Assembly: GCF_042186555.1 (NCBI RefSeq)
Contig: NC_133328.1
Coordinates: forward strand, 502,393,993-502,457,992
Source: Aquarana catesbeiana
Lineage: Eukaryota > Chordata > Amphibia > Anura > Ranidae
DNA: 64,000 bases
Direction: 5' to 3'
Translations under genes and position numbers: made by a program
The notes under the pieces: model-generated
What the model was told of the DNA's origin: nothing
Databases searched by the model: none
What the model saw: only the letters and a program-made list of their open reading frames with translations
In this document: positions 13,231-22,900 of the stretch, piece by piece
How positions within the stretch are numbered: position 1 is the first letter of the stretch
How the letters are laid out: each line of letters starts with the position of its first letter

Positions 13231-14089
13231 ACTGTGACTGTGTCACATGTGCTGACTGTGGAGGATGGTTGTCTGCTAAGTCATACATCTGGCTGCATTG
13301 TCCTGCCTCATCCTCTAACCTGCTTCCCTGGGAGCATGTGACTGGCTGACCTTTGTTTGGGGACAACACTAGATTGTGTTGCAGTCTGAACATATCCAGC
13401 TTGTGCATTTGTGACACCCCTCTTTGAATTAAAACTGGGCCTTACATTACTGTTTGAAGAAAGGATGTCTCCATTCCCTTTAAACCATTTTTATAAGATA
13501 TGCGTTCACAGATTCTGTTAGGTTGAGATGAATCTGTCCTATTGTGTGGTGGTGTAGGCACATTCCTCCAATGTAAAATACAAAGAAAGTGAATTGAAGC
13601 TGTTCTATGTAACAGAAATAAAATGAGCCTCACACGTGTAGTATTTGTAAAGAAGTAGAAAAGGATACAAGGAAGAATTATCCCAAACAAAGGTGAGAAG
13701 CTGGGTGAACCAAGTGTGACAAGCCCTGTATAATAGGGTAAAATTAAATAAAATGGTGTGGTGAAAAATTGGTAAAAATGGTGTAACCCTAGTGATGAGA
13801 TATGAGTACCCAATTACTGTACAAACCATAAAGTTTAAGTACACAATAACTGTGTAAACAACACAAGTGCAGAGAACAAGTGATAATAAAGAATTGGTAA
13901 TCCAAAATATATGATATGATGGTGTGGTGTGTAAATAATACTAAGGTATAAGTACCCAATTAATGTGCAAACAACATATTCAAATACAACTAAAGTATTA
14001 TGATCAAAAGTCCAGTAGATGTGCAAAAGGCACAAATTAATGCCCGTATAGCCAAAAAAATAAATAAAGACAAAAAAATAAAAATAAAA
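13231..14089. other. Unassigned sequence between repeats
   Basis: It includes a short TG/AC-rich start. 13750-14040 has recurring 'aagtacccaattactgt' and 'gtgcaaacaaca' phrases and leads into the next repeat, so it may be its 5' part. No coding evidence. Confidence 0.35.
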
Positions 14090-14750
14090 AATCCCAAAGT
14101 GACTAGTGCAAACTCAAAAAATATAAATATAAATTATGACAGTCTGTTCCAAATTCCAGTGCCAAGAAAATAGGTGACTTTTTGTGCTCCCCTCTCGTGA
14201 TTGCACTCACCAAAGTGCCTTACCCCTGCAGGGGTGAAAGGCGTATAAGTGGGATATACTTCTATCCCTGCTGGACCAATCCCAGGGTGTATCCTCCTCC
14301 GCAACCTGATACAACTGGTTGGGTCTCTGTCCAGAGTCCAGGTCCTTCTTAGTCCCTCTTGGGGTGAGTGGCGTGACACAGGGTACATGCAATCTATTAG
14401 TGAAACCTAATGCTATTCCTCCTCTCTCTACTGCAGACTGGGGATGTCCAGGTAATCAAAAGTAATTAGCAGAAAAAGTGGACCCTCATAGTGTACCACC
14501 ATTGAAAAAAACTAATTTATTGGTAAAAAATATATAAAGGCATTAGCCTGATAAAACAGGGTGGGGAGCTCCAATGCTCCAACAGCCACACAGGGTAAAA
14601 CAAAACATTCCTGGGGTCTGGACAGCGTGCGTTCCACAGACCGTGCCAAGAGAATCAGAGGTGCCGGAAGTGACGTAGTACGTTCCAAGAGTCCCAACTT
14701 ACGCGTTTCATCATAAGACGTTTCGTCATAAGACATCATCCTCCAATATG
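14090..14750. repeat. Interspersed repeat family G, copy 1
   Basis: It shares several blocks in the same order with 56600-57160: 'cacccctgcaggggt' just after 'tgcactcacca', 'ggtacatgcaat' / 'ggtgcatgtaat', and the closing 'acgcgtttcatcataag' / 'acacgtttcatcatagg' preceded by 'gaagtgac'. There is no protein. The 'cgtttcatcat' end resembles the inner edge of the inverted arms at 22900 and 23346, so a relationship to that element is possible. Confidence 0.6.
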
Positions 14751-15880
14751 ATGTCTCTGTAACAGTTACATGATATGTGATCTCTCATCTCTCTTGTTTG
14801 CATGTATTTTTTTAAATTTCCCTGAAGAAGAAAGTATCTTCAAATGTGTTGGAACGTGAGAAACTTGCACCCCAATTGCATTATGATCACTATTATACCT
14901 GTTCTCTTGTTTTTATGTGATTTTATTGAGATTTCTTGAAAAAAATTTGTATGGTTTTTATCATCTGCGTACTAATATTTGTGCGTTAAAAGTCCCATTT
15001 CAAATCAATTTTGTTAAATGCTTCCAATTAGGGATGTGGCATGGTTTATCTTGGAGGTCAAAATGCTCAACGCTATTTTACATGACATGTTGCTACAGCC
15101 AAGCTCCTGTAAGCTATGCGAGTTCCCAAAGCCTGCTGGGCATTTTTATACAACACCATAATTGTCAGTGAGTACAACACTGGCTAGGCAATGTGTTCAT
15201 ATGTGATTTCTGAAATTATTTTTTATAGTGCTGCAAGTGCATAAGTGTGTTTTTAAGCATTTTAGCTGTTCTTTAGTATAAGGTAATACACTATTAGCTT
15301 TTTCTTTCTTTCTGTGCTTGCTTGACCAACTGTGCTAGATGGAACCTGGTGGTGTTTAGAAACCTTATGTAGAGGATTGTGGTGGTCTGGACTTAACATC
15401 ATTACCATATAAGCGTGGTTGACCCTCTGTAATAAATAGTCTTTAATGTGCAATACTTGTGAACACAAAATCCATCACTACTTAGTAAGTACAACCCACC
15501 AGATATTAAAGTTTTATGAAGCAAGCTTTATGAAGAGGGGATCATGATTTTTGAAAGTTTATTTATTTATTTTTTTAGACATATCATTACTTTAAAGGAG
15601 TTTCTTGCATGGGCATGGTTATTTTCTGTAGACACTCTTTGTTTAATATAGATTTTTTTGAGTTTGATAAGGGAATAGTGCTGTTTATGTTGTGAGCACA
15701 TCAACACAAACCCAATCTGTTCAGTGAATGGACAAACCAACTGGCCAGTTCAACCACCTGAAACTCTGCTACTACCTTCAGCACATGACAGATCCCTGGA
15801 CAGTTTCTTTATGTAAACATTCTGGTGGGGATACTGGGTGATATCATTGATCAAATTTTCTCTTTTGTTTGGTGTACTGG
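14751..15880. other. Unassigned sequence
   Basis: Starts with a 'cctgaagaagaaag' phrase (14821-14834) similar to the inner edge of the inverted-arm element at 23323, then AT-rich DNA without recognisable features. Confidence 0.35.
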
Positions 15881-16060
15881 CCCTTTCAGAGGGCATGTGC
15901 ATGGAGCCCCCCTTAAAAATCATAAAACCCTTGTCTAGGAATGCAGCCTGGCTGTCCAGGAAAGGCGGCAGCAAGCGTGGTGCTGCAGGGCCTTCCCCAT
16001 GTAGGGTACTGTCTCCATGTTGAGAGGGCAATGGTCTCTTCTGGGACTCCTAAAAGTGGT
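15881..16060. repeat. Decayed fragment of family F repeat
   Basis: The run 'catgtgcatggagccccc...aaaacccttgtctaggaatgc' is a degenerate match to the 'accagacccttatctgagcatgcagcctgg' module of family F, followed by the 'aggaaagg' and 'catgttgaggg' modules. Both ends of the element are lost. Confidence 0.5.
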
Positions 16061-16237
16061 GAGTGGTGATTCTCCACATCACCAGCATTTATTTGTCCGC
16101 TCGATACATTTTTTGTAGTAATGATGGAACTTTATACCACCTTGTAAAAATTTTGTAGCATAACTCTTGGTATTTGCTGGCAGTTGAGGAGTAATGAGGA
16201 AAGTGTAAAATATAGCTCCTTTGCTCTTTGGAGAATG

Positions 16238-16238
<1 letters not shown>

Positions 16239-16315
<77 letters not shown>
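16239..16315. repeat. (TA)n microsatellite at a retrotransposon edge
   Basis: About 38 TA units directly abut the 3' terminal repeat of the Ngaro-like element. The opposite flank (22312-22321) is also 'atatatata', so the element appears to have entered a TA microsatellite. Confidence 0.9.
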
Positions 16316-16319
<4 letters not shown>

Positions 16320-16474
16320 GGTTGGAGCCCTATGTCCGATATGGACATAGATAACATTTATAGTTAACATAAGACTTACCATCAGAAATAGACCTGGAAG
16401 TGTGGACTTACCATATGAAATGGACCTGAAAGTGTGCCTTGGTCTAATGGCCGGTATGCCAAAATAAGGGGGCA
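16316..16474. repeat. Split direct repeat B2 (3' end of the element)
   Basis: 159 bp beginning 'ttatggttggagccc' and ending 'aaataagggggca'. By eye it is identical to B1 at 16656-16814, offset exactly 340 bp. It forms the outer edge against the TA microsatellite. Confidence 0.9.
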
Positions 16475-16555
16475 TACCCTGGTTTAAGAAATGATTATTC
16501 TGTAAAGAGAAATGAATAGTTGAGAAATGCTGTGAAATGGGGAAGGGAGGGTGGG

Positions 16556-16655
16556 TATCGCACATAGGAAACCGACAAGCACCACAGGTGAGCGGGCTGG
16601 TTAAATACCCCCCGGGCTCCTCCCATAAATTCAGGCCACCGACTGGCCTTCCTAC
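16556..16655. repeat. Split direct repeat A2
   Basis: About 100 bp matching A1 at 22211-22311 ('gaaaccgacaagcaccac', 'gggctggttaaatacccc') with a few differences ('ccgactgg' against 'ccatactgg', 'gcacatagg' against 'gcgcacagg'). It is directly adjacent to B1, forming the B1-A2 junction expected of a split-repeat element. Confidence 0.9.
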
Positions 16656-16814
16656 TTATGGTTGGAGCCCTATGTCCGATATGGACATAGATAACATTTA
16701 TAGTTAACATAAGACTTACCATCAGAAATAGACCTGGAAGTGTGGACTTACCATATGAAATGGACCTGAAAGTGTGCCTTGGTCTAATGGCCGGTATGCC
16801 AAAATAAGGGGGCA
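16656..16814. repeat. Split direct repeat B1
   Basis: Same 159-bp sequence as B2, located just downstream (minus-strand sense) of the recombinase stop codon. Lack of differences between B1 and B2 suggests recent copying. Confidence 0.9.
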
Positions 16815-16858
16815 AAAACATTCAGGTAGGGGTATAATATTTATTGGTTTTTAGTTAT

Positions 16859-17878
16859 TCATTGAGCCAATTTTGAAAATGCCTGTGCCATCTCTACTTG
16901 AGGATTGGGGATATACCGGGCGAAGCAGGCTGATTTCCACCTGCCTAATCTTTTGATGACGTGGTCTGGGACCCCATGGCGGGATGCTGCGGAGGCTGCT
17001 CCGATACGAAAGGAGTGTCCGGAATACTGACTGGGGTTAAGGTGAAGATTGCGGAGAAGTATCCTTATGTGTTTTACAAACTGACATGCACTTAAAGGTT
17101 TAACTGGGAATGGTAGAAGAGGACAGGTGTCCGGTTGTTCAGGCAGGAGTGACAGGAGACGGTTAAGTACGGTGACTGGACACCAGCTGTTATTAGTTTT
17201 GTAGAGGTGAATGTCTACTCCAGAGCCTGTTTGCTGGGTTTTAGAAACCTCGAGGTGAAGGATAAAATGGTCTTGGTAGCGAAGCAAGTGCCGTCTGCAT
17301 AGTACTTGGTCTGTGGGGCTGTTACAGGTGAACTCGCCAGGTCGCAAGAACCCATAGTAAGCCAAATATATGGCTGCTTGTAGGACCGTGCTGGGGAGCA
17401 GACCGAATGGAGAAGTAGCCAGAATAGTCGACATCTCCCTGAAGATGGGCCCCGTGATGGGTAAGCGCTTGATGCTGATCACTGGTTGTTGTTTCTGAAT
17501 GCCCCTAAGGATGGCTCGTATATCGTGTGATGAGAACAGTGAAGATTTTGTGGGGTCTTCAAGAGTCAAGAAATGTTGTATGCCGGCTAGATATAGCCGA
17601 ATGGTATTGTAAGATAAGGTCAGCTGAGTATGGCAGTATGAAGTGAAGGCCAGTACCTGATTGACATCTGTTGGTCCTTTACAGCAGGATGTGAGGAATT
17701 TATTGAATGCCCTCCAAGCTGTCTGGTAGGCTTTGAGTGTGTTATGAGAGAGTGAGTGATTGATGAGCTGCGTTGCTCCTTGTAAATGTTGAGCTAGTCC
17801 AGGGTCAGCTGTGACCAGACGGGGATAGGGGCCGACACTGGATCGGCTGCGGGAACCTGTTTGAAAAAGGAGGTGTAG
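16859..17878 (-). CDS. Tyrosine recombinase of the Ngaro-like element
   Basis: This is the integrase-equivalent that inserts circular element DNA by site-specific strand exchange. The core is complete: first catalytic Arg in FLRPGEF (about 17342), HSFR box (about 17006-17017), a Trp in RLGRW at the third position, and the nucleophilic Tyr in FARYI (about 16913). The C-terminal tail ends at a stop just before repeat B1. An N-terminal helical domain lies upstream (about 17570-17790). The open frame runs back to a stop at 17879-17881. I find no ATG upstream of the one inside the core near 17434, so the start is uncertain. The frame overlaps the end of the RT gene by about 85 bp in another phase, so expression may need frameshifting, reinitiation or a non-ATG start. 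No stop interrupts the domain. Confidence 0.88.
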   Translation of the reverse strand, partial: LHLLFQTGSRSRSSVGPYPRLVTADPGLAQHLQGATQLINHSLSHNTLKAYQTAWRAFNKFLTSCCKGPTDVNQVLAFTSYCHTQLTLSYNTIRLYLAGIQHFLTLEDPTKSSLFSSHDIRAILRGIQKQQPVISIKRLPITGPIFREMSTILATSPFGLLPSTVLQAAIYLAYYGFLRPGEFTCNSPTDQVLCRRHLLRYQDHFILHLEVSKTQQTGSGVDIHLYKTNNSWCPVTVLNRLLSLLPEQPDTCPLLPFPVKPLSACQFVKHIRILLRNLHLNPSQYSGHSFRIGAASAASRHGVPDHVIKRLGRWKSACFARYIPNPQVEMAQAFSKLAQ

Positions 17879-19107
17879 TTAAAACGTGACAGTGCGTCAG
17901 CAGCTAAATTGTATTTGCCTGGAATAAATGCACAGTGAATGTTAAAATGACGCTGTAAGGACAGTTGTACCAATCTGCGCAGGAAGGACATGACTGCTAG
18001 GGACTTGGACCTGCCTTTGTTGATGATGTCTGCCGTGGCCTGATTGTCAGTGGTGAAGACCACGGTTTGCCCTGTCCAATGGTGACCCCAGAGTTGTGCA
18101 GCTGCCACTATGGGATAGAGTTCGAAGAGGGAAGATGTTCGGGTAAAGCCGGGTATCAACAGTATCTGTTGAGGCCAAGGTCCTGAAAACCATTGGTGGC
18201 CAAAAATTGCCGCGAAACCTGTGGAAGCTGCAGCGTCTGTCACCACCTGAGGTGAAAGGGCTAACACCATGGGTATAAATAGGGATATGCCATTCCAGGC
18301 GGACAGGAATTCCTCCCACATAGATAGGTCCGCTATTGCTGCGGAGTCTAGATTCAGGATCTGATCGGGGTCTTGTGTTTCTGACAGGAATCTCAGCAGA
18401 CGTGACACGAAGGTGCGGCATTGTGGAATAATTCGCATGGCGAAATTAAGCATTCCCAGGAGAGATTGCAACTGCTTTTTGGTACACCCTTTGGTGTGGG
18501 TGAATTTGTGAAGGACCGCCCTGATGCGGGTTAGTTTGTCGAGGGGGAGACTGGCTTGCATAGTGCAGGTGTCTAAGTTGACTCCGAGAAAGGTGATGTT
18601 GTGTGCTGGGCCGTCGACTTTGTGCTCGGCGATGGGAACATTGAGATTCCCGAATACCACTCTGAGTTTGTCGAGGTCTCCTGGGGGCTTGCTGGGAGGT
18701 TCTATTAGTAGGAAGTCGTCCAGGTAATGGATGACTTCTTGGCACTGAGCCTTGTGTACCAGTATCCAAGCGAGGGATTGAGCGAATGTGTCGAAGAGCC
18801 AAGGGCTACTCTTCGAACCAAACGTTAGTTTTGTGGCAAAATAATATGCCTCCTTCCACTTGATGCCGTGCCAGCACCAAAGGGATGGGTGTATAGGCAG
18901 GAGCTTGAAGGCATCCGAGATGTCAGCTTTGGAAAGCCAGGCACCTGTACATGCTTTGATGACTGCTTGGATTGCCATGTCCACGGAGGAATATTTTAGG
19001 GAGAATTCTTCGGAGGGGATCAGGGAATTGAGACTGGGGATGTGGGAAGAATGACAGGTCGTACACCAAACGTAATTTATTTGTGAATTTGCCCTTGACA
19101 AGCCCAA
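17794..19107 (-). CDS. Reverse transcriptase / RNase H of the Ngaro-like element (frame-broken near the 5' end)
   Basis: It copies element RNA into DNA in the particle. The visible segment has the RT palm Asp in KADISDAF (residue 62), the active site YLDDF (residues 128-132), and an RNase H domain after about residue 285, with Asp in VVTDAAAS, Glu in LFELYP and Asp in FTTDNQAT. It ends shortly after DALSR. The apparent start is not real: the first 20 residues are out of phase. The proper upstream frame continues through 19040-19490 with GLVKGKFTNKLRLVYDLSFF-type residues, so a single-base indel near 19040-19060 splits the gene. The aspartates are retained. Gag lies upstream and the recombinase frame overlaps the 3' end. 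Family: DIRS/Ngaro-type RT. Confidence 0.88.
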   Translation of the reverse strand: MGLSRANSQINYVWCTTCHSSHIPSLNSLIPSEEFSLKYSSVDMAIQAVIKACTGAWLSKADISDAFKLLPIHPSLWCWHGIKWKEAYYFATKLTFGSKSSPWLFDTFAQSLAWILVHKAQCQEVIHYLDDFLLIEPPSKPPGDLDKLRVVFGNLNVPIAEHKVDGPAHNITFLGVNLDTCTMQASLPLDKLTRIRAVLHKFTHTKGCTKKQLQSLLGMLNFAMRIIPQCRTFVSRLLRFLSETQDPDQILNLDSAAIADLSMWEEFLSAWNGISLFIPMVLALSPQVVTDAAASTGFAAIFGHQWFSGPWPQQILLIPGFTRTSSLFELYPIVAAAQLWGHHWTGQTVVFTTDNQATADIINKGRSKSLAVMSFLRRLVQLSLQRHFNIHCAFIPGKYNLAADALSRFNYTSFFKQVPAADPVSAPIPVWSQLTLD

Positions 19108-19490
19108 TAGGGCTGACTCTCCAAGTGCTGAAAGGGGGCTGAGTGAAGGGGCCTATGACGTACTCTCGGTCTACTTCTGCTTGTAAGAGCCGATCTATGG
19201 CTTGTTCGTCAATGGTCGCTGAACGAAGATTCCCACATTCGTAAGTACTGTGGGGTAGTGAAATGAGGCCGGTGTGAAAGCCTACTGTGAAGCCCTGGAT
19301 AAGGTAGGTGGCCAGGGAGGGGGTGGGATGTGAGGTGAGGTAGAGTCCTAGCCATAAGACATTGATCCGGCTTAGTCATGCCCTCTTCTGTTGTTTGACT
19401 TCGCACAGGTTTCTTGGGTGCACTCTTTGGCATAAGTTGCAGATGTGGAGTAGGCGGCACTGACTGAAGTTGCAGGACCCGTAATTGTAA
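19040..19490 (-). pseudogene. N-terminal part of the RT gene in the shifted frame
   Basis: This open stretch encodes a segment ending in the conserved entry to the RT domain (residues like VIGPF, FSTWRVSPIG, LVKGKF). It lacks a stop up to the frame break and belongs in front of the RT segment that resumes about 19060. It lies between the end of gag (19520) and RT. I describe it as a broken piece rather than a gene; the exact indel position needs an alignment to intact relatives. Confidence 0.7.
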
Positions 19491-19519
19491 TTATTGCAGA
19501 TGGCTGCCCCTCCCACGGT

Positions 19520-20524
19520 TCAGACTGGGCGTCCGAATTTGTCTACCTGAGGCGTTTGTTCAGGGGCCGACTGACCCTGAAGTGCACCGGAGGTAGAGGG
19601 AAATTCGAAGGGACGTCTGGTTGTCGCATTGGCGCACCAGGTGGCAGTGTGGGTGGAGGATTGGCAAATCGCACACAGGGGTGAGCGTAAGCAGGCAAAA
19701 TGGCGGCAGAACAGCTCTGTGTCCATGAGACTCCAATTTGTTGTTGTTTGGAACTGTGTGAGTCTGGCAGCAGCCTTTGCGGAAAAGGAACGGTGGTAGT
19801 CGTAAAAGGAAAATCCTCCATACTTGTAGCCCAAGTCTACTACCGTATGGAGGTATAAGTCCAGCTCTTCCCTTCTGCTGGGAGCGGCTGAGCATAGGAC
19901 GTCTCTCAGCATGCCAAAGGCCAGGGTGAATTCTGGGACGGATAACTTGCGGTTCAGTCTGGGGTCTTTGGCTTTAAGGACCACCGATATGTCACCCCAG
20001 GAGTAGGCCTTATTTTCTGCCAGATCGTGCACAGAAATAAGGAGAGAGGCCAGGTTGACGTCCCTGCCGTCCAAAATGTCCTTCCTGATGCTGGTTGGAA
20101 CCAAATGGGATGGGTAGACAATGGGGCTCCAGCCTGAGGTACCTGCAGGAAGGGGTGTTAAGGTTTGGGTTGCGGTTGGGTCGGGGATAGCCGCGGCCGG
20201 TCGTGCCTCCAGGAGTGCCACCCTGGTTTGTACGTCTGTGACCGAGGTAGACAGGGACGACACCATCGTGTGAAGTTGTGAGATGGCTGAAGATATTGAC
20301 TGGAGGGATGCCTGCTGGGTACTGGGTCCTGCTGCTGGTGGGGGAAAGAGGAGTTTGAACAGCTCGCCTTTCCTCGCTGTGGCGGGGAAGGGCACACCTC
20401 TGCGTTTTAGCTCTGCCGTCAGTTTGGGGATAGTCCATCCCCTGAGGGACTGCACGCTGCCGCTCTCTGAGACCGGGGAAGGTGACAGAGGGGCCGTGAA
20501 GTCTTCGCTGCCGGCCTGCGACAT
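19520..20524 (-). CDS. Gag-like protein with SAP-type motif and CCHC knuckle (Ngaro-like element)
   Basis: A structural/nucleic-acid-binding protein of about 335 residues if the ATG at 20522-20524 (MSQAGSEDF, preceded by AACC) is used. The frame is open farther upstream, but that part includes a Lys run from a homopolymer and is probably leader. Near the N terminus, about residues 26-60, a motif fitting the SAP DNA-binding fold is visible (PKLTAELKRRGVPFPATARK then LFKLLF). Near the C terminus a perfect zinc knuckle CAICQSSTHTATWC fits C-x2-C-x4-H-x4-C. The middle is Ser/Thr/Pro-rich followed by a helical segment. It is the first gene of the element, downstream of the repeat-rich leader. It has no stops or frameshifts. 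The SAP call is from motif reading only. Confidence 0.75.
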   Translation of the reverse strand: MSQAGSEDFTAPLSPSPVSESGSVQSLRGWTIPKLTAELKRRGVPFPATARKGELFKLLFPPPAAGPSTQQASLQSISSAISQLHTMVSSLSTSVTDVQTRVALLEARPAAAIPDPTATQTLTPLPAGTSGWSPIVYPSHLVPTSIRKDILDGRDVNLASLLISVHDLAENKAYSWGDISVVLKAKDPRLNRKLSVPEFTLAFGMLRDVLCSAAPSRREELDLYLHTVVDLGYKYGGFSFYDYHRSFSAKAAARLTQFQTTTNWSLMDTELFCRHFACLRSPLCAICQSSTHTATWCANATTRRPFEFPSTSGALQGQSAPEQTPQVDKFGRPV

Positions 20525-20869
20525 GGTTGATCTGGTGAGAATATCCTGTCTTTGAGCTCTTATTTTTGGTTGACTGTAACCTATTGGGGGTGACATAAAT
20601 TTCAAGTTTTTTCTTTGATTCCCTGAGTCATACTTACCCGACTTATTTTCTCCCACTTTTTTTTTTTTTTTTTTTTTACCTGGGGGGATATCGTCCAACC
20701 TGGTGCAGGGTGGACCTACTGAACTTTGACTGACCTGGACTGAAATGAACGGTGATAGTTCGTAAAGGGTTTGCTGACTAACTTGAAGCAATGACTTATA
20801 TGGTGCTTACAATCTTGTGACAATGAAATGATTTGAAATGTTTGCCTTGATTATGAAATGAGTGAACTC

Positions 20870-21720
20870 CATGACAGAGGTCCGGCTTGGTCGTGTCGTG
20901 ACTGATCCGACCGTGATCCGGGCTCTGGAGCATGTACTGAAATGAGGCAACTGAAAAACATTGGTGCACACCGGGACGAATCGGTGCATGTTTGATGCAT
21001 CTGGATTCGAATCGGAGCGCAGTAAGAAACAAAATGAGAGAAATGTTTACCTTGGCCGAGGCTCGAATTGGTTGTGCCGCATTTGCGACTGGCAACGCAC
21101 CGAGCTCTGGTATAGGTATGGATACGGCCGAAACAACTGAGGCATTCCGTGACGAATCGGTGCATCTCGGATGCGACTGGTTTCGAAACGGTGATGCGCT
21201 GTGGGAGTGAAATGATAGCAATTCCATGACAGAGATGCGGATCGGTCGCCCGATATCTGCGACTAGCTATGATCCGGACTCTGGAGCATGTTTCAGAAAT
21301 GAGGCCGAGCCCTGGGGCACGCCGTAACGAATCGGTGCATGGAGGATGCGACTGGATTCGAAGCGGAGCGCGGTAAGTGCAGGTGTAACATATTGTTTGC
21401 CATGACAGAGGCACGAATCGGTCGTGCTGCTGTAGCAACTGACTACGAATCGGACTCTGGAGCATGTACTGAAATGTGGGGCACGCCGAGACGAATCGGT
21501 GCATTTCCATGCGACTGAATTCGTATCGGAGCGTGATACGTGGAAATGAAATGATAACCATGACAGAGGTACGAATCGATGAGTCATAACGACTGATAAT
21601 GACGTGACTCTGGAGCATGTACTGAAATGAGGCCGTAACTACTGGGGCACACCGGAGTGAATCGGTGCATCTTTTAGGTGCGACTGGATTCGGATCGGAG
21701 CGCGGTACGTGACTGAAATG
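20870..21720. repeat. Leader array of about 175-bp repeats in the Ngaro-like element
   Basis: Five diverged units follow one another in the 5' leader. The word 'ctctgg' in the 'ctctggagcatgt' block starts at 20923, 21105, 21279, 21455 and 21608, spacings 182, 174, 176 and 153. Each unit also carries 'gaatcggtgcat' and 'gactggattcgaa..cggagcg', and most have 'catgacagag'. Unit lengths are not multiples of three, so the long frames across it are not conserved coding. Beyond it, 21716-21790 is rich in 'gaaatg' words. Role unknown; leader position suggests packaging, promoter or translation control. Confidence 0.85.
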
Positions 21721-22210
21721 AGAAATGATTTGAAATGGTTTGAAATGTTAGAAATGTATTTAGAAATGTTTCAGAAATGAGAAATGATTGGTATCGAACT
21801 GATGTGGTTCGAAAAGATTTATGCATTTACGAATCGCTATGGCTGTCTACTGACACATGTTTAACAATTAAGACCTGTCTGAAATGAAGCGACGCTTGCG
21901 TTGCTATGGTTTCCTCAGATAACGCGAAATGGTAACATGACGACAGTGCGAGTAATACACATGCGGTTACGTTCGTGAAATTTGCGAGTGATTCGTAATT
22001 CTGATACCACGGTTTAGTGACATGACATAACGTACGTAAAAACAAAAATCCGAGGGGACCCTACCTGCGACAGCCCAGCCAGACGCGTGGTGCGAACGAA
22101 TTGGTAAACGCGGACTTCAAAAACTCTCGGGCACGGAGATCACGAATGCGGGAACTTGTGAGCCAAGTATTTGCGAACGCTGAAATCGGAATAGTCGGCC
22201 TAGTGACGTA

Positions 22211-22311
22211 TATCGCGCACAGGAAACCGACAAGCACCACAGGTGAGCGGGCTGGTTAAATACCCCCCGGGCTCCTCCCATAAATTCAGGCCACCATACT
22301 GGCCTTCCTAC
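22211..22311. repeat. Split direct repeat A1 (5' end of the element)
   Basis: Matches A2 at 16556-16655 in the same orientation. It marks the 5' boundary on the minus strand and should contain the promoter if the element is transcribed. Confidence 0.88.
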
Positions 22312-22553
22312 ATATATATACATACATTTACATTTGGATATACATTTGGATATGTATTATAGCAAAAAGTAAAAAAATATATTTTTTTCAAAATTGTCAC
22401 TCTTGTTTTGTTTATAGCGCAAAAAATACTAACCACAGAGGTGATAAAATACCATGAAAAGAAAGCTCTATATGTGGGGAAGAAAAAGGACATCAATTTT
22501 GTTTCGGTACAACGTCGCATGATGGCGCAATTGTCAATTAAACCAACACAAAT
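22312..22553. repeat. Family P TTAA element, left part (interrupted)
   Basis: Contains the family P core ('tttatagcgcaaaaaatac', 'gtgataaaataccatgaaaa', 'aagctctatatgtgggg'). It is cut at 22553 by the long-armed insertion and resumes at 23831 with 'aaatggcctggtcatt' up to a decayed 'gaagtggataa' end near 23894. Its own left terminus is missing. Confidence 0.7.
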
Positions 22554-22900
22554 ATATAAAAACAAGAGAGAGCGCACGTCAGCCCTAGTGTGTTATCGTT
22601 TAATAGATGAAGATAAGTGTATAAAAAACGAGGGTTGCACTCACAAACATCCATTAAATGGCATAAACAGCTCCATAATAGCCTCCTCTCCTGGTTTGTA
22701 GGGATCAGTTAGCTCACAGCAACTAGCAGCATGGTAAAGTATTCCAGTAAGCACAGACCGCCTGCTTCCTTGTAACACACACCACCCAAAGCACTCGCAC
22801 GGGCCAGCCGGCGCTGCCTGACGTCACTCTTGGCCAGGGAGGGGATGCACAGCTGACTCCTCTCGTAAGCTTCATGCAATTGCTAGGGCAACATGTTTCG
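22551..22900. repeat. Left inverted arm
   Basis: Runs from 'aatatataaaaacaagagag' to 'caacatgtttcg'. It is the reverse complement of 23346-23697 apart from short indels (for example an extra 'acgtcagcc' near 22576). Confidence 0.9.

Larger units (their letters stand above)
16316..22311 (-). mobile_element. Ngaro/DIRS-order tyrosine-recombinase retrotransposon, about 6.0 kb
   Basis: Read on the minus strand the order is repeat A1 (22311-22211), leader with tandem repeats, gag, RT/RNase H, tyrosine recombinase, repeat B1 (16814-16656), A2 (16655-16556), an 81-bp spacer, and B2 (16474-16316). The A pair and the B pair are each direct repeats. This A1-genes-B1-A2-B2 split arrangement is characteristic of Ngaro and PAT elements rather than classical DIRS, which has inverted termini. 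These elements integrate through a circular DNA and a recombinase, without target duplication; none is seen here. No methyltransferase domain lies between RNase H and recombinase, which favours Ngaro. The copy is nearly complete but pol carries a frame break. All genes lie on the same strand with overlaps. Confidence 0.88.

Noticed and set aside
16089..16565. Frame with a long Ile-Tyr run
   Set aside because: It is a translation of the TA microsatellite and a terminal repeat.
20851..21618. 255-codon frame through the leader repeats of the Ngaro-like element
   Set aside because: Repeat unit lengths are not multiples of three, so the peptide is not maintained from unit to unit.
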